NCBI GenBank assembly: GCA_947503785.1
Contig: CANNFB010000003.1
Coordinates: 186,001 to 250,000 of the forward strand
From: an uncultured Campylobacterales bacterium
Lineage (GTDB): Bacteria > Campylobacterota > Campylobacteria > Campylobacterales > Arcobacteraceae
Length of the DNA: 64,000 bases
Direction of reading: 5' to 3'
The position numbers were made by a program, and so were the translations under genes. Numbering within the stretch: the stretch's first letter is position 1; each line of letters begins with the position of its first letter. Shown here in pieces: positions 37,169-46,396 of the stretch. The notes under the pieces are model-generated. The model saw only the letters and a program-made list of their open reading frames with translations. It searched no databases and was not told the DNA's origin.

Positions 37169-38743
37169 TTACAATTTGTTATTTTTAATGTTTTCCAATA
37201 TCTTCACCATTGCCAAAGTATCCAACTTACAATACTCAATAAGTGAGTTTCTCATTCTCAATTTTTCGCCCTCTTCCATCTTACTCATATTTGCAAAGGC
37301 ATTCATGGCTTGGCTTCCATTTTGTACTCCATCTAATTCTTTGTATGCACGTGCTAACTCTGGTACTAGTGCTGGTAATACATACTTAATAGAATAGCTT
37401 CCATTCATAGATGGTGTTACGTAGTATTTCTTTTGAAAAGGTATCATTAGGTCTTTCATATTTTCATTTATACTTAAAAGATGCGTACTTAAATCAGGGA
37501 AAGATTCGGCTAGTTTTTTTATAACACCTTTTTCAAAACTCATGTTATAAGCTAATACAGTTACATCACTTGGTATATCTGCTACTAATCTTTTAGCAAT
37601 CTGTTCTCTTGGATCAATACTATCAAGTGCTAAATACTCTTTATGCTCACAACTTCCATCTTCATGCTCAATATGAAGTGAATATTGAAATGGTATTTGT
37701 TGATATGGGCTAATACTTTTCCATTGTGGTATTGCTTGCTGAAATGTTTCAAAATCTAAGTGATAGATAGGATAAGTTAAAGTATCTATGAACTCTTTTA
37801 TTTTTTCTTTATTTATAAAAGTTTCTTTTGAATTGAAAGTATTTACTGCTTGTTCTTGATTTGCAGTCATTGCAAAATCATTTGGAATGTCTTCAAGTTT
37901 TACAATTCCTTGATCAGTAAGCTGCTTTTGTTTTTTACTTCCTAAATTGAAGATATTAAAAATAGAATATTCAGGTATTTGTCTTTGAACTTTCCAACAG
38001 TAATCTTTGGCATCACATTCATAAGGCTTTTTACAATGACTTCCTATATCAATATTTGGTTCATTACTCACATCTTCTAATACTGTTTCAAACTCTTTTA
38101 AAATAGTAGGAATATTTATCTGTAACTCTACAACTTCATCTGTCACATCTGCAATAGTAAAAAGCTCATCTAATTCTAAAGTATCACTTCTTACATAGGA
38201 ACTATTGATATGTACTACATTTGCCGACATAAGCGAAAAACCCAATTGTTTTAATACATAGTATTGAATAGAAGTATCATGTACATATATATCTTTTACT
38301 GATGATGAACTTTTCACTTCATAGATAGAAACTTCACCATCTTCATGTATTTCTAAGACATCTACTAAAACTAAAATACCATTGAAAGAAAAAGTAGCTT
38401 CATAGATATATTTGATACCATCATCTATATGTTTTTTAGTTTGAGCTATCATCTCATCGAAGTTTTTAGTATATGATATTTCAACACCATTTGGGAAAAG
38501 CTTACAAGCTAAGTCCCCTACTTCATTTCCAGTTTCAAATCTAGCTTGTGCCGAATCATCAGGTAAAGAAAGCACTGCTTTATTGTACTTTTTTAACCAA
38601 AGTGCTTTTTGGCATTGGATGCCTTTTGTGTATAGGGATTTAGACAGGTTCATTAGTTTTTCTTTATCATTTGATAATAAAGTATTTCTTACAACTTTAT
38701 TATTAGTAATATACTCTGAGGACATTTCATTTTCTGTGTTCAT
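37169..38743 (-). CDS. DUF2779 protein: Cas4-like nuclease plus RNase H-like exonuclease
   Basis: A 524-residue two-domain nuclease candidate. The N-terminal half (about 30-245) is Cas4/RecB-like. It has TKGIQCQKALWLKKY, the PD-(D/E)XK core around VLVDVLEIHEDGEVSIYEVKSS (first part LVDVLEI, second EVKSS), and a Cys cluster CKKPYECDAKDYCW that with the early Cys could hold a 4Fe-4S cluster. The C-terminal half has the DEDD-like start HLDFETFQQAIPQW (near 329) of the DUF2779 domain. Relatives occur in defence islands and mobile elements, but no biochemical role is established to my knowledge. It lies 109 bp downstream of the NACHT gene in the same direction. Confidence 0.8.
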   Translation of the reverse strand: MNTENEMSSEYITNNKVVRNTLLSNDKEKLMNLSKSLYTKGIQCQKALWLKKYNKAVLSLPDDSAQARFETGNEVGDLACKLFPNGVEISYTKNFDEMIAQTKKHIDDGIKYIYEATFSFNGILVLVDVLEIHEDGEVSIYEVKSSSSVKDIYVHDTSIQYYVLKQLGFSLMSANVVHINSSYVRSDTLELDELFTIADVTDEVVELQINIPTILKEFETVLEDVSNEPNIDIGSHCKKPYECDAKDYCWKVQRQIPEYSIFNIFNLGSKKQKQLTDQGIVKLEDIPNDFAMTANQEQAVNTFNSKETFINKEKIKEFIDTLTYPIYHLDFETFQQAIPQWKSISPYQQIPFQYSLHIEHEDGSCEHKEYLALDSIDPREQIAKRLVADIPSDVTVLAYNMSFEKGVIKKLAESFPDLSTHLLSINENMKDLMIPFQKKYYVTPSMNGSYSIKYVLPALVPELARAYKELDGVQNGSQAMNAFANMSKMEEGEKLRMRNSLIEYCKLDTLAMVKILENIKNNKL

Positions 38744-38852
38744 TTGATTTTCTTTAGCATTATAAATCGTAATCTCAGTAGCAAAATTATAGTAGGCATA
38801 AAGTTAGCTAATGGTCTTGTGTCTTTTATATTCCATTTCTCTAATTTAATCA

Positions 38853-41525
38853 TCATTTATCATCATTCTTAATTATATTTTTTATCTCTTTGATTTTTAT
38901 ATCATTAAAAAGTTTACTGAGCTCTTTTGTTTTACTTAGATAACTATCATCTAAAATTGATTCAATTGATTTTTCACATATAACAGAATGAATAGAAGAA
39001 TAAGAAACTTTAACGCTACAAGTTTTATACCAAATTTTTAAAGGTTGGCTAATTTTATTTAAATCTGTTATTTCTTTTAGATAATAAAATGGTATACATA
39101 ATAACAATGAAACTAATATATACACACCTGATAATTTAGTGTGATCATAATTGATAAAATGAAAAAAAGAAACACTTATTAATATACTGATTATAGTATT
39201 ATTTAAATATCTAAAATATTTATTAACAAATATTTTAGGAAAGAAATTAAACACCTTATTAGGAAGTATAATTTTGAGTAATTTCCTCGCCAAGATTGAA
39301 TCTGAAGTCTTTAAATTATCATGTTCTAATAATAACTCTGATATAAATTGAATAATTTCATCTGTTAATTTTATATTATATATATTCTGTATTTTCAAAG
39401 AGTTAGTAATACAATTTACTACTTTTGTATAATATATTTTATTTTGATATTTATAATGTGTAAAATAAAATGCAAATAAGTATTCTAAAAATGATTTATG
39501 AGCAAACTTAAAATAATTGTTCTTAATTAAATCTTTTACAATAATACCTGATGCTCTTACATCATTAAAAATAGTTTCTATCTTATAAGGATCATCTTCT
39601 AGTCTTTTTTTTAATAATATTGCATTTACATGATCATTACTAACATCATCAGGTATGTTTATGTATAAGTTAGAAATAGTATCACGTAGTTGATAATTAC
39701 TTATTTGATTAGAATAACTATCTTTTTTTATAATTGATACTGCAATACCTAAAGTAAAATATTCTCTTTCTTTAATTGTTAGAATAGATTCCATTCCTGT
39801 TCTTCCTATAGTTGAGAACTTCTCTTCTTGTCTATAATAAGAATGTTTTATAAATTTGTCAATTATTGAAGCTGAGTTGATATTTTTTTTATCTAAGCTA
39901 TCCCATATAATACTTGCCTGATATAAAGTAGATGGTCGAGATATCAATTCTTTAAAATTAGTATTTTGATTCTCACTTCTTAAAACATTCATAATTTCAT
40001 CTTTTATTTTAATATTAACATTACGAAGTGAGCTTTCAATTTGTTTTAATTCTAATTGATTTAATATTAATGCATTACAGTAAAACAAGTTATTATTATC
40101 TTTATTTAATTCTAAAAAATCTTCCATTTCGTTATTGTCGAAAAATAAATTTGGTCTTCCTGTAATTAATACTTTAGATTTTTCATATCTCATAAATTCA
40201 ACAAGTCTTTTAAAATGTAATCTACGAATATATTTATCTCCTACTAAATCCATTTCATCAAAACCTTCTAGTATTATTAATAACTTACCTTCTTCTAATA
40301 GTTTTTCAATTGCTTTAGCATTAATATTAAAATTACTTGCCCAACTAGCCAAAAGATCTAATAAAGTTTCATTTTTAGGACTTTTTCCCCTTAATTCAAT
40401 AATAATTGGTATTCTACCATTACTATTTATTATTAGTTCATTAGCAATTTTTAAAGACAAACTACTCTTTCCTTGTCCATATTCTCCTAGTAAGGCTATA
40501 TGTTTTCCCAATTTATTATTATTAGCCCATTTCAATATATACTCTTCTGTATTAAGAATATCTTTACGTTTTTTCTTTTTACTACCTTCCGGTAAATGTA
40601 AAAATGATTTTTGTTCGACATAAGTATCAGAAAGTTTAAGGTTATCACCTGCAGTAATTTCTTTATGAAAGAATTCTTTATTCAAAAAATCAAAATATTC
40701 ATCAAATTGAACAATTTCTTTTAATAATTCTTCTTTAAATCTATACTCAATAGTATAATTATGATTAGAAGTATCAATAACACTATTTTCATTTATATCA
40801 CTTTGGATAGCAATTATATATTTTTTAAATTTTATATTAGGATAATTTTCTTCTGAAAAGGATATCCTTTTATTAATATCGAGCAATAATGGTTTTTTTA
40901 AGAAGCACATAATGACAACATCTATATTCCCATATTTAGCAATATACATTGATTCTTGGCTAAACCAATTTTCTTCACTTATTTTATACTGGGAACTTAT
41001 AAAAATAAAAATTTCTTTTACTTGAGTATGCCAGTCCTTCGACATATTAAAGAATGTCAAATCACTAGCTTTCTCTTGGATGTCTAAATGTTTTTTATTT
41101 TCTATTTGAATATTAAAACTAGTAAAACCTTTCAATGCCGCATTTAAAAAATTCATTTCTTTATGAATATCTTCAAGCTTTATATCCTCTCTGCTCTTCC
41201 CTCCCTGCCAACTCTTTGAAATAAATATAATAACAGAAGCAAAAATAAAATATATTAATGCAGACCAAATTTTACCAGTCCAATCAGTGTATGGTATTTC
41301 TAACTGTAAATCAAAATATTTATTCAATATTTTAAATAAGATAATTATAAAACTATTATCTGAAAAAACATGTACTGCAAATAATGTACCCATAGAAAAA
41401 AGTAAGAACAAAGAGTAAAAAGCAAATCTCTCTCTTGTATATTTTCTTCTTTTATAAATTAAATATATAATAACTCCAACTAAAACTATTGTTATAAAAA
41501 ACAATATATATAATAAAAATTCCAA
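38853..41525 (-). CDS. Membrane-anchored NACHT NTPase (STAND, candidate anti-phage protein)
   Basis: An 890-residue STAND NTPase. It has three N-terminal membrane helices (about 3-24, 34-52, 87-105) and a middle region of unknown type (about 110-300) that includes YGNIDVVIMCF. The NACHT module has Walker A LLGEYGQGKSS (near 346), Walker B LLIILEGFDEMD (near 420) and sensor VLITGRPNLFF. A helical C-terminal arm includes FAHKSFLEYLFAFYF, and two more membrane helices lie near 775-825. Start is TTG at 41525, supported by AAGGA a few bases upstream; the next Met is 45 residues in. Bacterial NACHT proteins include known phage-defence sensors; the effector and trigger here are unknown. Confidence 0.82.
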   Translation of the reverse strand: MEFLLYILFFITIVLVGVIIYLIYKRRKYTRERFAFYSLFLLFSMGTLFAVHVFSDNSFIIILFKILNKYFDLQLEIPYTDWTGKIWSALIYFIFASVIIFISKSWQGGKSREDIKLEDIHKEMNFLNAALKGFTSFNIQIENKKHLDIQEKASDLTFFNMSKDWHTQVKEIFIFISSQYKISEENWFSQESMYIAKYGNIDVVIMCFLKKPLLLDINKRISFSEENYPNIKFKKYIIAIQSDINENSVIDTSNHNYTIEYRFKEELLKEIVQFDEYFDFLNKEFFHKEITAGDNLKLSDTYVEQKSFLHLPEGSKKKKRKDILNTEEYILKWANNNKLGKHIALLGEYGQGKSSLSLKIANELIINSNGRIPIIIELRGKSPKNETLLDLLASWASNFNINAKAIEKLLEEGKLLIILEGFDEMDLVGDKYIRRLHFKRLVEFMRYEKSKVLITGRPNLFFDNNEMEDFLELNKDNNNLFYCNALILNQLELKQIESSLRNVNIKIKDEIMNVLRSENQNTNFKELISRPSTLYQASIIWDSLDKKNINSASIIDKFIKHSYYRQEEKFSTIGRTGMESILTIKEREYFTLGIAVSIIKKDSYSNQISNYQLRDTISNLYINIPDDVSNDHVNAILLKKRLEDDPYKIETIFNDVRASGIIVKDLIKNNYFKFAHKSFLEYLFAFYFTHYKYQNKIYYTKVVNCITNSLKIQNIYNIKLTDEIIQFISELLLEHDNLKTSDSILARKLLKIILPNKVFNFFPKIFVNKYFRYLNNTIISILISVSFFHFINYDHTKLSGVYILVSLLLCIPFYYLKEITDLNKISQPLKIWYKTCSVKVSYSSIHSVICEKSIESILDDSYLSKTKELSKLFNDIKIKEIKNIIKNDDK

Positions 41526-41594
41526 GATCTTCCTTTTAATATTAAATTTTTTTAATTAAGATATTTAAGTATTACACTACTTATTTATCTTATT

Positions 41595-41745
41595 TTAATC
41601 AATCTCAACAAAACTCGTCCCATCACCTTTAGGAACAACTTTTATCTGTAATGGTATTCTTTCTTTTAGAGCTTCCACATGAGAAATTACACCGACCATT
41701 TTCGCAAAACTTTGAAGTAAAGATAGAGTATTTAGTACTATTACT
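41595..41745 (-). pseudogene. sbcC: C-terminal remnant of sbcC
   Basis: The minus strand encodes about 50 codons ending at a TAA (41595-41597) that read VLNTLSLLQSFAKMVGVISH, then VEALKERIPLQIKVVPKG and a DGTSFVEID end. This is the conserved C-terminus of the SbcC exonuclease ATPase, with the D-loop/switch region around GVISHVEALKERIP. Nothing of the Walker B or coiled coil remains and no start is available. The preceding bases belong to the sbcD start (next entry), so the inside of the operon was deleted. It ends 70 bp upstream of the NACHT gene start. Confidence 0.82.
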
Positions 41746-41759
41746 CTTTTTTTATTATT

Positions 41760-41857
41760 TAATAGATCTGATATAAGAAAGACTTATGTTCTTATTCTCT
41801 AGTTTTTCCCATAAATTTCTGACTTATATACCAATCTAAGGCATGTAGTATTTTCAT
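41760..41857 (-). pseudogene. sbcD: N-terminal remnant of sbcD
   Basis: From an ATG at 41857 with AGGA upstream, the minus strand reads MKILHALDWYISQKFMGKTR, then E and a stop, then EHKSFLYQIY. This matches the start of the SbcD/Mre11 nuclease (MKILHTSDWHLGQ-F-GK-RE-EH). The metal-binding SDWH is decayed to LDWY and an in-frame stop follows codon 21. Only the first ~33 codons survive before sequence joins the sbcC remnant. The ribosome binding site and start still stand, so decay is not ancient. Confidence 0.78.
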
Positions 41858-42010
41858 TGATATCCTAAAGTTATATTAAAAATGTATTTATTTTATTAAT
41901 TATTTTCTTATATATTTTACTATCTTTATTATTAAATTATAATATTATTTAAACTTTAATAGCTTTTAAAATCTTTATTTTGCTATTATTCTAAAAAATA
42001 TGGAGATTAT

Positions 42011-42814
42011 ATGAACGCTAAAATTAAGTCTTTTATTGAAAGTAATTTATTCACAAAGTTTATAATTTATTTGATTGTACTAAATGGTATTACGATGGGA
42101 TTAGAGACTTCTAAAACTTTTATGTCAAGCTATGAAAGTTATACTACGATATTCAATCAATTCGTTATAACGATTTTCACTATTGAGATTATACTTAGGG
42201 TTTATGTTTACAGAATCTCGTTTTTTAAAGACCCTTGGAGTTTGTTTGATTTCTTTGTTGTTGCTATTTCATTAGTTCCTACAAGTTCAGGCTTTGAGAT
42301 ATTAAGAACTTTAAGAGTATTAAGATTATTTAGACTTGTTACAGCAGTACCTCAGATGAAAAAAATAGTTGCTGCTTTAGTTAGTGTGATTCCTGGTATG
42401 TTATCTGTGATTGCATTGATGACACTTTTCTTTTATATCTCAGCTATTATGTCGACACAACTTTTTTCAGAAAAGTTCCCTGAATGGTTTGGTACATTAG
42501 GAGAGTCTTTTTATACTTTATTTCAGATTATGACGCTAGAATCATGGTCTATGGGAATTGTAAGACCTGTTATGGAAGTACATCCTTATGCATGGGTTTT
42601 CTTTGTACCTTTTATTTTTGTTGTAACATTTGTAATGATAAACTTAGTAGTTGCAATCATAGTTGATGCAATGGCTATTTTAAATCAAAAAGAAGAGCAA
42701 AATATCTTAGATGAAGTCCAATCAAATGAAATACATATAAATGAAGAGATTAAAAGTTTAAGAGAAGAAGTGCGTGAGTTAAAAGTTTTATTAGAGAATA
42801 ATTTTAAAAGGTAA
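42011..42814 (+). CDS. Bacterial voltage-gated sodium channel (BacNav/NaChBac type)
   Basis: A 267-residue six-helix ion channel subunit expected to form homotetramers in the inner membrane. Helix S4 carries regularly spaced arginines ([20 protein letters not shown]). The pore helix and selectivity filter are [18 protein letters not shown], with the TLESWS signature of Na+-selective bacterial channels. S6 is followed by a C-terminal coiled coil (about 225-267) that holds the tetramer together. GGAG precedes the ATG. In bacteria such channels support Na+ re-entry tied to motility and pH control. The next gene starts 4 bp after the stop. Confidence 0.93.
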   Translation: MNAKIKSFIESNLFTKFIIYLIVLNGITMGLETSKTFMSSYESYTTIFNQFVITIFTIEIILRVYVYRISFFKDPWSLFDFFVVAISLVPTSSGFEILRTLRVLRLFRLVTAVPQMKKIVAALVSVIPGMLSVIALMTLFFYISAIMSTQLFSEKFPEWFGTLGESFYTLFQIMTLESWSMGIVRPVMEVHPYAWVFFVPFIFVVTFVMINLVVAIIVDAMAILNQKEEQNILDEVQSNEIHINEEIKSLREEVRELKVLLENNFKR

Positions 42815-42818
42815 AGTC

Positions 42819-43784
42819 ATGGAATATGAATCTAGTTATGAAGAACTAATTGTAGAAAAATCAGATAAAACTTATGAATTAAAAGATCAACTAAAAACTT
42901 ATGGGGTTCATTATAATTTTGATGAAAAAGAGTATTCAAATAACTCACCTATAAGTGAAAATGTTCTTGAAGAGTTAAAATGGTTTTTAAAAAGTAATGA
43001 TTTAAAATATACTACAAAACAAGTTAGTAAAAAAACTCAAAATTATAAAATCTTAGCTATTGATAAAAACAACTTCTTAATAGAACAAGTAAACAATAAC
43101 TTGAAATGCTATTATATAAATGTTTATATAGGTATGGATAAAAATAGAGTAAATATTTTAGATACAAGAAAGTCACTGCATTTAAGTACTGATTTAGCAA
43201 AGTTTGAGACTAATGACTATTTATTTGAAGTACTTAAGTATTTTACACACAATACTGAAAAACTTTTTACAGCGAAATTTGATGAATCCGAATTATTTAC
43301 TATTCTTACAAATATAATAGATACGCACTCTTTACAAATAAGTTTAGAACAAAAACTGCAAAAGTTTAAGTTTATGGTGATTAAAGATTTAGCTTCAAAA
43401 AATAAAGGAGATTTCTTATGTAATTGTGTTCCTGGGTTTTTTCCTGAAACTGAGTTTAAAATCGTAGGAAATAAAATCCTTAGTTCTTATACAGAAAACT
43501 TCATTTCACCTAATCAAGAAAAAAAGATATGGAAATATTTATATAAAAAAGAAAATAGAAGACATATAGGAAACAGAAAAGAGCCGAGTTTATTTGAACT
43601 ATTCAAAGGCGCAAAAATTCCTATAAAAGAACAAACTGGAAATGAATACATAGGAAGAATAACTGCTATAAAAGAAATCAGAGGTAAATTGGAAATAAAA
43701 ATATCTAATGGTATAAGCGAAAAAGTTGCTCCAAGATTATTTGAAAAAGAAGAGTTGTTTGATTTTATTAGACAATATAGATAA
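42819..43784 (+). CDS. Soluble protein of unknown function, coupled to the sodium channel gene
   Basis: A 321-residue hydrophilic protein that I do not recognise. It has no signal peptide or membrane helix. The N-terminal 60 residues (ending WFLKSNDLKYTTKQ) look like a small alpha/beta unit. The middle region is mixed, with CNCVPGFFPETEFKI holding two nearby cysteines, and a C-terminal beta-like stretch YIGRITAIKEIRGKLEIKIS suggests a small barrel fold. The gene lies 4 bp after the channel gene and is surely on the same transcript. It ends 11 bp before the attachment-site repeat, so it marks the edge of the integrative element. Confidence 0.65.
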   Translation: MEYESSYEELIVEKSDKTYELKDQLKTYGVHYNFDEKEYSNNSPISENVLEELKWFLKSNDLKYTTKQVSKKTQNYKILAIDKNNFLIEQVNNNLKCYYINVYIGMDKNRVNILDTRKSLHLSTDLAKFETNDYLFEVLKYFTHNTEKLFTAKFDESELFTILTNIIDTHSLQISLEQKLQKFKFMVIKDLASKNKGDFLCNCVPGFFPETEFKIVGNKILSSYTENFISPNQEKKIWKYLYKKENRRHIGNRKEPSLFELFKGAKIPIKEQTGNEYIGRITAIKEIRGKLEIKISNGISEKVAPRLFEKEELFDFIRQYR

Positions 43785-43795
43785 CAAGATATACT

Positions 43796-43844
43796 TGGCG
43801 ACCCCGAGAAGATTTGAACTTCTGTGTTCAGGAGGAAATCCTGA
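43796..43844. repeat. attL: 49-bp copy of the 3' part of tRNA-Glu
   Basis: A 49-bp direct repeat identical to 49070-49118. It covers the CCA end, T arm, variable region and anticodon arm of tRNA-Glu but not the D arm, so it is not a functional gene. It marks the far end of the integrated element beside the integrase gene. Confidence 0.92.
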
Positions 43845-43927
43845 TTACATATAGTTCCTTAAAATTTAAATCTATTCCAAAGTACCATTTAAAGGATAAT
43901 GTTATTTCCTATTAATTCTTTATAGGA

Positions 43928-43933
43928 TATAAT
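43928..43933 (+). promoter_or_regulatory. Candidate -10 of the integrase gene
   Basis: TATAAT lies 53 bp before the integrase ATG, inside the element and just outside the GTGTTACCT pair. Transcripts would carry both copies of that repeat in the leader, so integrase binding there could repress its own gene. No clear -35 is seen. Confidence 0.35.
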
Positions 43934-43946
43934 AATTACAATTAGA

Positions 43947-43968
43947 GTGTTACCTAAAAGTGTTACCT
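43947..43968 (+). repeat. Left GTGTTACCT pair (candidate integrase arm sites)
   Basis: Two direct copies of GTGTTACCT (43947-43955, 43960-43968) spaced 13 bp start to start. A matching pair lies near the other end at 48981-49001 in the same orientation. Repeated short sites near both att sites are typical of arm-type integrase or excisionase binding sites. Confidence 0.55.
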
Positions 43969-43985
43969 CTAAAAAAGGTTATAAA

Positions 43986-45086
43986 ATGGCAATAGATAGA
44001 AGTGAATATAACAACAAAATTGAAATTGGACTTAAGGCAAATAAAACTTATGATAAGTTCTTCTATAGGTTTAAAATAGATAAAAAACAATACTATCAAA
44101 TTTTTGATTACTCAGATAAAGACTGGGATAAAAGGACAAGAGTTTCAAAAGCTAAATCAGATGCTTTTAACTATAAGCAAAACAAAAAAGATAACTCATT
44201 GGATATAGATGAAAATATAAAAGTTGATATATTTATAAATAAGTACTTTGACAATATGGAGAAAAGTAATTCATATAGTGGCGATAAATGGAAAAGTGAA
44301 ATAAAAAGTTATTACAATAGATACATAAAGATACACCTAGGCAATAAGAAAATAAAAGATGTACGACAATTACATATAAAAGATATTATTCAGGATATAA
44401 AGAAACTAGGACTTAAAGAACGTACACAAAAGACTACATTAGAAATATTAAACCCCGTTTTTAAAAGTGCTATAGCGAATAGATTAATCATTCATAATCC
44501 TTGCGATGGAATAAAAGTTTCTAGACCTAATACAAAAAAGAAAGTTCAAAATGCATCATTATTATTAAATCAAATATATAATGCAATAATGACCACATTT
44601 AAAGATGAACCCTACTTCCAAGCATTATATTTATTTGCGTTACATGGGCGAAGAAAATCAGAAATTTTAACTCTTAAATGGAAATACATTAATTTTGAAA
44701 ATAATACTTATACATTGCCCATGACAAAAAATGGTGAAGAACAAATATTTACTCTACCGACAGTTATTATAGAACTTCTTTTAGAACTTAAATCAGATAA
44801 AAATAACTATGTTTTTGAGTCACCTACAAACCCTAAGAAATATATACAAAATATACAAAGCCAAACCAATAAGTTAAAAAAAACTCTTAACAACCAAAGC
44901 TTTAATATTCATTATTTAAGAAATGTCGTTGTTTCAGCCATGGCAGAACAAGGTATTGATGTAACCTTGCTATCTGGTGCGTTAGGACATAATGATTTAT
45001 CCACAATGAAAAAATATGTTTCATCACCATATCAAATTGGTTCTAAAATAGCAAATCAAACTATTGAACAACTAATACAAGGTTAA
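43986..45086 (+). CDS. int: Tyrosine recombinase (phage-type integrase)
   Basis: A 366-residue site-specific recombinase. The N-terminal region has an arm-binding-like segment (about 20-60) and a core-binding SAM-like domain (about 70-165). The catalytic domain shows the first Arg in LFALHGRRKSEILTLKW, the His-x-x-Arg in IHYLRNVVVSAMAEQG, the His in LSGALGHNDLSTMKKYV, and the nucleophile Tyr in that last segment. I place the start at the ATG at 43986, preceded by AAGG; the longer frame from a GTG at 43947 would translate the GTGTTACCT repeats and is unlikely. It sits directly beside attL and is expected to integrate the element into tRNA-Glu. Confidence 0.93.
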   Translation: MAIDRSEYNNKIEIGLKANKTYDKFFYRFKIDKKQYYQIFDYSDKDWDKRTRVSKAKSDAFNYKQNKKDNSLDIDENIKVDIFINKYFDNMEKSNSYSGDKWKSEIKSYYNRYIKIHLGNKKIKDVRQLHIKDIIQDIKKLGLKERTQKTTLEILNPVFKSAIANRLIIHNPCDGIKVSRPNTKKKVQNASLLLNQIYNAIMTTFKDEPYFQALYLFALHGRRKSEILTLKWKYINFENNTYTLPMTKNGEEQIFTLPTVIIELLLELKSDKNNYVFESPTNPKKYIQNIQSQTNKLKKTLNNQSFNIHYLRNVVVSAMAEQGIDVTLLSGALGHNDLSTMKKYVSSPYQIGSKIANQTIEQLIQG

Positions 45087-45091
45087 AAAAT

Positions 45092-45937
45092 ATGGCGATA
45101 CCTAAAACACCACTACAAAATAAAATTAACCTAGAACTAAAGAAAATTAATCCTAATTTTAAAGCTTTTACAGAAATACAGTTTAGAACAAATAAATATG
45201 CCTTAAAGTTACAAAATATGTTTTCTGATGATTATTTCTCGGATACAAATGCACTTACATTAAAAATGAAAGAACATCAAGAAAGAAAAGAAGAAATTCC
45301 ACCAAAATTACTTAACGAATTTATAACTATTTATACTTCATTAATGCATGAAAGAAATAAACTTTTAGAAGATGTTGGAAAACAAAGTTATTATAATAAC
45401 TATGTAGATACTGCAAAGTTTTTTGGACTGCCATTTGAAGGGCTCTTTAATATGAAACTAATTCATAGACTTGATAATTCAATATATTCTGACGTAATAA
45501 ATCAACATATAAATATAGATACTGAAAACACTTTTAATTATACAAAGGAAAGAAAAGAATCAATACAAGAATATACTAACTGCATTAACGAATGGATAGA
45601 CTACTGTAAACAACTATCCACTTATAAAACATATATAGAAAAGTTATACCCTAGATGGAATAAAATGACAAAAAAAGAAAAAAAAGTTTATATCAATGAA
45701 TTAAAGACTTTAAAGGAAGCCCCATTTATTACTCGTACCCAAGAAATAGACAATTTCTTACATTTTTTAGAGAACTACTCATTAAATCAAGTACCAAAAG
45801 CTAAAATAGAAAAACTATTATTTTACAAATTTGTAAATGTAGATAACTACAAAATAGCTAAAGAAATATATGAGAAAACAAATCTTATAAAAAAAGGACT
45901 TATTTCAGTAGAGGGATTTGGGAGTTTGGAAGACTAA
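45092..45937 (+). CDS. Unknown helical protein of the integrative element
   Basis: A 281-residue hydrophilic protein, rich in Lys, Asn and Tyr and predicted mostly helical. No motif is recognised. It starts 5 bp after the integrase stop and is probably translated from the same message. It lacks membrane segments and a signal peptide. Its C-terminal third has repeated short amphipathic helices (PKAKIEKLLFYKFVNVDNYK). It could be an integrase accessory, a cargo protein or a defence component; nothing in the sequence decides this. Confidence 0.55.
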   Translation: MAIPKTPLQNKINLELKKINPNFKAFTEIQFRTNKYALKLQNMFSDDYFSDTNALTLKMKEHQERKEEIPPKLLNEFITIYTSLMHERNKLLEDVGKQSYYNNYVDTAKFFGLPFEGLFNMKLIHRLDNSIYSDVINQHINIDTENTFNYTKERKESIQEYTNCINEWIDYCKQLSTYKTYIEKLYPRWNKMTKKEKKVYINELKTLKEAPFITRTQEIDNFLHFLENYSLNQVPKAKIEKLLFYKFVNVDNYKIAKEIYEKTNLIKKGLISVEGFGSLED

Positions 45938-46088
45938 CGGACACCCTGAACTATATACTTTTATCTAATTCAATTCAATTAAAACACTATTCCAATTAAA
46001 AACGGACTATATCCTCTTGCTCTAAACTTCTATTACACGTGAATTCAAAAGTCTTTATCAAGGTACCAGATAAAGCAAAAGGTAGAAG

Positions 46089-46292
46089 ATGAGTAACTTA
46101 ATAAACACTCAAAAAGAATGGTTAACTCCTACAGATTTAGAACAAGAATATGGATTTAGTAAAAGTACCCAATCAAAAATGCGAATGAACTCAAATAGCT
46201 CAACAATTCCTTTTAGTAAAATTGGTGGTAAATTTATCAGATATAATAGAAACAGAATTAACGAATGGTTACATAACCACGAGGTGCAATAA
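46089..46292 (+). CDS. AlpA-type excisionase / HTH protein
   Basis: A 67-residue winged-helix DNA-binding protein of the AlpA/MerR-like excisionase class. WLTPTDLEQEYGFSKSTQSK forms the helix-turn-helix and IPFSKIGGKFIRYNRNRINE the wing, followed by a short recognition tail. Such proteins bend att DNA for excision and activate integrase genes. AAGG lies 6 bp before the ATG. Its stop overlaps the start of the next small frame as TAATG. Its gene is in the middle of the element, downstream of the integrase and not beside it. Confidence 0.82.
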   Translation: MSNLINTQKEWLTPTDLEQEYGFSKSTQSKMRMNSNSSTIPFSKIGGKFIRYNRNRINEWLHNHEVQ

Positions 46293-46396
46293 TGGAAAAG
46301 TTTGTACTTATAAATATAAATGATTATGTACCTTTAAAATCTACCTTTTACTGTCCCAATATTAAGTTTAGTTTAAGGCTATTAAAATGGAATTAA
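46292..46396 (+). CDS. 34-residue small frame, translationally coupled on both sides
   Basis: A small frame (MEKFVLININ start, RLLKWN end) whose ATG overlaps the excisionase stop as TAATG and has GAGGTG 5 bases before it. Its stop lies 10 bases inside the next gene. It has good translation signals but no recognisable domain. It may encode a micropeptide or serve only to couple translation of the GIY-YIG-like gene to the excisionase. Confidence 0.45.
   Translation: MEKFVLININDYVPLKSTFYCPNIKFSLRLLKWN

Noticed and set aside
43796-43844. A second tRNA-Glu gene
   Set aside because: Only the 3' 49 bases are present; the D arm and 5' acceptor strand are missing, so it is an attachment-site copy.
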